A DNA stretch of 8,115 nt from JACVRX01 sp035697245 (GTDB taxonomy: Bacteria > Actinomycetota > Actinomycetes > Jiangellales > Jiangellaceae). How positions within the stretch are numbered: position 1 is the first letter of the stretch; every line of letters starts with the position of its first letter. The notes beneath the pieces were generated by a model, which worked only from the letters and a program-made list of their open reading frames with translations, was not told the origin of the DNA and did no database searches. The DNA is taken from the NCBI GenBank assembly GCA_035697245.1, contig DASSDH010000090.1:1-8115 (forward strand), in the 5' to 3' direction. The translations under genes and the position numbers were made by a program. Shown here piece after piece: positions 5,513 through 8,115 of this stretch.

Positions 5513-6296
5513 GAAGGTCGGTGTGGTGTTCCGTCCCCAGTCCCCGCCAGAGCGGCTGAGGGACGTTGTGCAGGCGGCGGAGTCGGCTGGCATTGCGCAG
5601 CTGTGGCTGTGGGAGGACTGCTTCGCTGAGGGCGGCCTCACCACGGCCGCTGCGGCACTGGCGTGGACGCAGCGTTTACCCGTCGGCATCGGCCTGCTTC
5701 CGGTCCCGCTGCGCAACCCCGCCGTTGCCGCGATGGAGATCGCCACGCTGTCCCGAATGTTCCCGGGCCGGTTCGTGCCTGGCATCGGCCACGGCGTGCA
5801 GGAGTGGATGGGGCAGGTGGGCGCGCGTGTCTCCTCGCCGATCACGTTGCTGCGCGAGTACGCGACGGCAGTGCGCGACCTGCTGCACGGTCGCACCGTC
5901 GACGTGAGCGGCCACTACGTGCACCTGGACAAGGTCGCCCTCGACTGGCCGGCCGCCGAGCCGCCACCGCTGGTGATCGGAGGGCGTGGTCCGAAGACCG
6001 TGCGCCTGGCGGGCGAGATCGCTGACGGCGTCATCCTCGACTCCGTCCTCACCTTCGACCAGATCCGCGAGGGCTGCACCTGGGCAGCAGAAAGCCACGC
6101 CGCGGCCGGCCGCACCGACGAGCCGTTCGACGTAGTCGTGTTCGTCGAGCTCGACCCAACCACTTCGGACCTTCGCGCCCAGATCAACAAGTCGATATCG
6201 ACGCTCGCCGCGATCGGGGCCAGCACGGTCGCGTTCCAGGCCAGCAGTGAGGCGCCCGATCCCGAGCCGCTTATCGCGGCGTGCGCGGCAAGGTAG
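5502..6296 (+). CDS. LLM-class (luciferase-like) flavin/F420-dependent oxidoreductase
   Basis: The 264-residue protein belongs to the bacterial luciferase-like monooxygenase superfamily, TIM-barrel enzymes using FMN or the actinobacterial deazaflavin F420 for hydride transfer or monooxygenation of diverse small molecules. Visible features are the N-terminal strand VGVVF, the SAGIAQLWLWED segment (about 29-40) where the family has 'E..GF..xW..D', GIGLLPVPLRNPAVAAMEIATL (about 63-84), FPGRFVPGIGHG (88-99), EYATAVRDLLHG, and PPLVIGGRGPKTVRLAGEIADGVIL (about 153-177), the typical cofactor-binding end of the barrel. The length is slightly below the usual 280-340, mainly at the C-terminus. F420 rather than FMN is likely from family experience in actinobacteria but is not proven here. 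The substrate is unknown. The gene stands alone on the plus strand with no obvious operon partner, and its start codon lies in a hairpin loop. Confidence 0.92.
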   Translation: MTDPKVGVVFRPQSPPERLRDVVQAAESAGIAQLWLWEDCFAEGGLTTAAAALAWTQRLPVGIGLLPVPLRNPAVAAMEIATLSRMFPGRFVPGIGHGVQEWMGQVGARVSSPITLLREYATAVRDLLHGRTVDVSGHYVHLDKVALDWPAAEPPPLVIGGRGPKTVRLAGEIADGVILDSVLTFDQIREGCTWAAESHAAAGRTDEPFDVVVFVELDPTTSDLRAQINKSISTLAAIGASTVAFQASSEAPDPEPLIAACAAR

Positions 6297-6597
6297 GGCT
6301 TTCTTCCGACGGACAACATGCCCACTGACCCGGCGGCTTGGCAGAGCTGGCTCGACTGTGTCGTGGAGATAAAGGCTCGACCCAGCCGCACTTGACACGG
6401 TGTCCGCCGGGCGGCAATAGCGGACGGCTTATCCAGACCGAGTTGGATCTTCGCTGAGCCACGATCGAGGTGAGCTTCCTGGTTTCGGAGCCAAAGGATC
6501 GATGAGTACCTTGCTGTGATCCGGTCTTACCCCGCATGACGGGCGCACGAGTTGCGCCACCCCCGAGTTTCGACAGGTGCAGCCGAAGGAGGAAGCG
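6297..6597. other. Intergenic region before the VOC gene
   Basis: 301 bases without a supported gene; all frames on both strands are broken or atypical. A perfect TTGACA lies at 6392-6397, but no TAnnnT box follows at 16-19 bases. AT content is higher than in the flanking genes. I considered a decayed transposase or IS end but saw no terminal repeat or family motif. The region should contain the promoter of the VOC gene, and a good AAGGAGG ribosome site ends it. Confidence 0.4.
6586..6592 (+). promoter_or_regulatory. Ribosome binding site of the VOC-family gene
   Basis: AAGGAGG lies 5 bases before ATG 6598, a near-perfect anti-Shine-Dalgarno match. It fixes the start and excludes an in-frame GTG at 6577, which lies upstream of the site. 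Confidence 0.8.
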
Positions 6598-7083
6598 ATG
6601 GCCATGGCCAAGGTTTTGCCTTGTCTCTGGTTCGACGGCAACGCCGAGGAGGCGGCTGAGTTCTACGTGACACTCTTGCCGAACAGCCACGTCGACAATG
6701 TCTGGCGGTCCCCGGCGGAGACGCCGTCTGGGCCGGCGGGCATGATCTTGACGGTGGACTTCACCGTCGCCGGCCAGCAGTTCCAGGGCCTCAACGGTGG
6801 CCCGGACTTCACGTTCAACGAGTCGGTGTCGTTCGTCATCGACTGCGAGGACCAGGCGGAGGTGGATCGGCTGTGGGAGTCGCTGACGGCGAACGGCGGC
6901 GAGCCTGGCCCGTGTGGCTGGCTCAAGGACCGGTTCGGGTTGTCGTGGCAGATCGTCCCGCGCCGGTTGGGTGAGTTGGTCAACGACCCTGACCCAGAGC
7001 GGGCTCGCCGGGCGATGGAGGCGATGCTCAAGATGGGCAAGATCGAGGTCGCCGAGCTGGAGCGTGCCGCCGACGCGGCCTGA
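6598..7083 (+). CDS. VOC-fold PhnB/3-demethylubiquinone methyltransferase-like protein
   Basis: The 161-residue protein is of the PhnB-like (3-dmu-9_3-mt) branch of the vicinal-oxygen-chelate/glyoxalase fold. It opens with VLPCLWFDGNAEEAAEFYVTLLPNS, the hallmark beta-alpha start in which the helix carries AAEFY. It continues with the strand MILTVDFTVAGQQFQGLNGG, VSFVIDCEDQAEVDRLW (the second paired module) and CGWLKDRFGLSWQIVP, and ends with the usual DP..A.RAMEAMLKM.KI tail. The methyltransferase name of the family is historical; most members have no proven activity, and some relatives bind metals or drugs. It probably forms a homodimer in the cytoplasm. The start is ATG 6598, supported by a strong ribosome site; a second ATG two codons on is possible. 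The next gene begins about 75 bases after its stop and might be co-transcribed. Confidence 0.93.
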   Translation: MAMAKVLPCLWFDGNAEEAAEFYVTLLPNSHVDNVWRSPAETPSGPAGMILTVDFTVAGQQFQGLNGGPDFTFNESVSFVIDCEDQAEVDRLWESLTANGGEPGPCGWLKDRFGLSWQIVPRRLGELVNDPDPERARRAMEAMLKMGKIEVAELERAADAA

Positions 7084-7157
7084 AGGCGGCATGGCTACGT
7101 ACATCTTGACCACGGTGCCGGCGACTTCACGCAAACTTGACCTTCGGGGCGCGGATC

Positions 7158-7349
7158 GTGATTAACGACTTGCCGAAGATTGGAGCACCCGCAACGAGAG
7201 CTCTTGAGGCCGCCGGGTACACACATCTAACTGAGCTCGCCCAGGTCTCTGAATCGGAACTCTTGTCCCTCCACGGAGTTGGCCCGAAGGCGATCAGGCT
7301 CATTCGTGCGGCCCTAGCCGAACGCGGACTCTCCTTGCGCGAGCGCTGA
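7158..7349 (+). CDS. Tiny helix-hairpin-helix DNA-binding-like protein
   Basis: The 63-residue protein consists of two helix-hairpin-helix units: LPKIGAPATRALEAAGY (residues 5-21) and LLSLHGVGPKAIRLIRAAL (35-53), each with the hG(x)G/PxxA turn that contacts the DNA backbone without sequence specificity. Such stand-alone proteins are common in bacteria and are annotated only as DNA-binding or RNA-polymerase-alpha-C-terminus-like; their role is unknown. I prefer GTG 7158, since the conserved part starts right after it; TTG 7137 would add seven residues. Codon use is unlike the neighbours: about one third of codons end in A or T, including AGA, CTA, ACA and ACT. This suggests recent transfer or a different origin from the flanking genes. 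It lies downstream of the VOC gene and converges with the membrane methyltransferase gene. Confidence 0.85.
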   Translation: MINDLPKIGAPATRALEAAGYTHLTELAQVSESELLSLHGVGPKAIRLIRAALAERGLSLRER

Positions 7350-7396
7350 CCCGCCAGCGAACCGGAGAAACCAAACGGCAGCGTGTGGGTGGCAGG

Positions 7397-7981
7397 TCAG
7401 GTGTGACTCCGCGCACCGGCACCGACAGGCAGCCGCCGACGCACGCGCCGCCTCGCTGCTGTGCGGATGCCAGGCACCATCCGAGGTACGCGCTGAGCGT
7501 ACTCGTCGTATGCCGCGCCGAACTGCTCCCGGAGCAGCCGCTCCTCATAGCCGGCCTTCAGATGCAGGACCGCCGCCAGAACCGCCAGCGCTACCAGTGG
7601 CTCCGGGCGGGCGCGCAGAACGGCCCCGCCCATGGACGCCAACAGCAGCCCGGCATAGATCGGGTGCCGGACCACGCCGTACGCTCCGTCAGTGCGCAGG
7701 GTTGCCCCGGGTGGCAGATGCGGCAGCGGCCGCAGGGAGCGGCCGAGCCCGAGCGCCCCGGCCGCGGCCAGCACATTCCCGCCGACGAGCAACGCGGCGG
7801 CACCGACGGCGACGACTCGCGGCAGCCGCCACCGGGGTTCCCCGGGCCAGAACACACCGGCCACGGCCGCTAGCTGAGCACCGAGCAGGGACAACCCGTA
7901 GCCATCCGGGACCACGCAGTCAAAACTGCCACAGCCGACCGGGCGACTCACGGCTGAGCTCGTGAGCGGAAACTGGATCAA
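7397..7981 (-). CDS. Isoprenylcysteine carboxyl methyltransferase-like membrane protein
   Basis: Integral membrane protein of the ICMT/PEMT-type methyltransferase family, which uses S-adenosylmethionine at the membrane; the bacterial substrates are mostly unknown. From the TTG start the protein has 194 residues, with hydrophobic helices at about 29-45 and 56-77 and a hairpin at about 108-140. The diagnostic RHPIYAG motif is at 105-111, preceded by TDGAYGVV, and the C-terminal signature is EERLLREQFGAAYDEY at 145-160, then VPRMVP. A basic tail ends the protein. The start is uncertain. TTG 7981 overlaps the TGA of the upstream gene (TTGA), which suggests translational coupling. GTG 7951 and GTG 7915 are in-frame alternatives, and GTG 7915 would begin just before the first helix. 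The first 22 residues look unlike the family. Confidence 0.88.
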   Translation of the reverse strand: MIQFPLTSSAVSRPVGCGSFDCVVPDGYGLSLLGAQLAAVAGVFWPGEPRWRLPRVVAVGAAALLVGGNVLAAAGALGLGRSLRPLPHLPPGATLRTDGAYGVVRHPIYAGLLLASMGGAVLRARPEPLVALAVLAAVLHLKAGYEERLLREQFGAAYDEYAQRVPRMVPGIRTAARRRVRRRLPVGAGARSHT

Positions 7982-8115
7982 GTCATCTGGAGGCTCCGGC
8001 CGATCCGGTGTGTGATGGCATGCAGGTGTTCGACGAGCTCCGGTGGTCCGTGGACGTCGAACTCACAGCCCAGCCGCAGGATCGACAGCGTCAGCCAGTC
8101 GAGCGTGTCGGAGTG
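7978..8115 (-). CDS. C-terminus of a probable WYL-domain transcriptional regulator (partial)
   Basis: Only the last 45 residues lie in the window. They read through HSDTLDWLTLSILRLG and CEFDVHGPPELVEHLHAIT before a TGA. This resembles the C-terminal end of YafY-like regulators (helix-turn-helix plus WYL domain), which commonly finish with a W-L...LG..-(E/V)V..P.EL...L pattern. WYL regulators usually sense a ligand or nucleic acid and control neighbouring genes. The stop overlaps the TTG of the following membrane methyltransferase by four bases, so the two were probably transcribed together. The DNA-binding domain and WYL core are beyond the right edge, so the family call is tentative. Confidence 0.65.
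   Translation of the reverse strand, partial: HSDTLDWLTLSILRLGCEFDVHGPPELVEHLHAITHRIGRSLQMT

Noticed and set aside
6392..6397. Perfect TTGACA as a -35 box for the VOC gene
   Set aside because: No TAnnnT -10 box is found 16-19 bases downstream (the 17-base position reads CAATAG), and it is 200 bases from the start codon.
6297..6597. Possible insertion-sequence remnant before the VOC gene
   Set aside because: No transposase motif, inverted terminal repeat or target duplication could be seen; only broken frames and higher AT.
6271..7134. Minus-strand open frame of 287 codons across the VOC gene
   Set aside because: It runs antisense to a clear VOC-family gene and across non-coding DNA, has Arg-rich composition and no motif.
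7091..7165. 24-codon ATG frame directly after the VOC gene
   Set aside because: Too short, overlaps the HhH start, and has no family resemblance.
7344..7359. CGCTG/CAGCG hairpin at the end of the HhH gene as a terminator
   Set aside because: The stem is only 5 bp with a 6-base loop and overlaps the stop codon; such structures are frequent by chance in GC-rich DNA.
2822..7403. The 12-base string GCAGGTCAGGTG occurs near 2822 and near 7392, which might be flanking repeats of an island
   Set aside because: One or two 12-base matches are expected by chance in 8 kb. The copy near 2822 lies outside the tRNA 3' end, where an attachment core should be, and the match does not extend.

Overview
The window is high-GC actinobacterial chromosome. 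The evidence is the strong G/C third-position bias, the GTG and TTG starts, and a conserved actinobacterial block of FHA-domain genes plus a PP2C phosphatase beside a tRNA-Leu gene. The short FhaA resembles the Streptomyces/Propionibacteriales type more than the mycobacterial type with its long linker. I cannot name a genus.

Left third (1-2811): three minus-strand genes read fhaA -> fhaB -> pstP with almost no spacing. They encode phosphothreonine-reading adaptors and the Ser/Thr phosphatase of the PknA/PknB cell-wall and division signalling module; pstP runs off the left edge. A divergent tRNA-Leu(CAG) gene follows on the plus strand. A palindrome and a -10-like box precede the tRNA.

Middle (2812-about 7396): this stretch looks like an accessory insertion zone anchored on the tRNA. 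It begins with a decayed C-terminal piece of a tyrosine recombinase pointing at the tRNA 3' end. Next comes a glycosyltransferase pseudogene closely resembling the vancomycin-type Gtf enzymes, carrying one internal deletion with frame change and one single-base frameshift. A small nucleotidyltransferase-fold protein, a poorly coding 340-bp gap, a luciferase-like (LLM) oxidoreductase with its start codon in the loop of a perfect hairpin, a 300-bp gap, a PhnB/VOC-fold protein and a tiny helix-hairpin-helix protein with atypical codon use follow. These plus-strand genes do not form an obvious pathway.

Right end (7397-8115): two minus-strand genes are joined by a TTGA stop/start overlap: the C-terminus of a probable WYL-type regulator, then an isoprenylcysteine-carboxyl-methyltransferase-like membrane protein.

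I found no CRISPR array, intact mobile element or convincing new multi-gene system. The most notable content is the tRNA-anchored integration scar and the orphan, broken glycopeptide-type glycosyltransferase.
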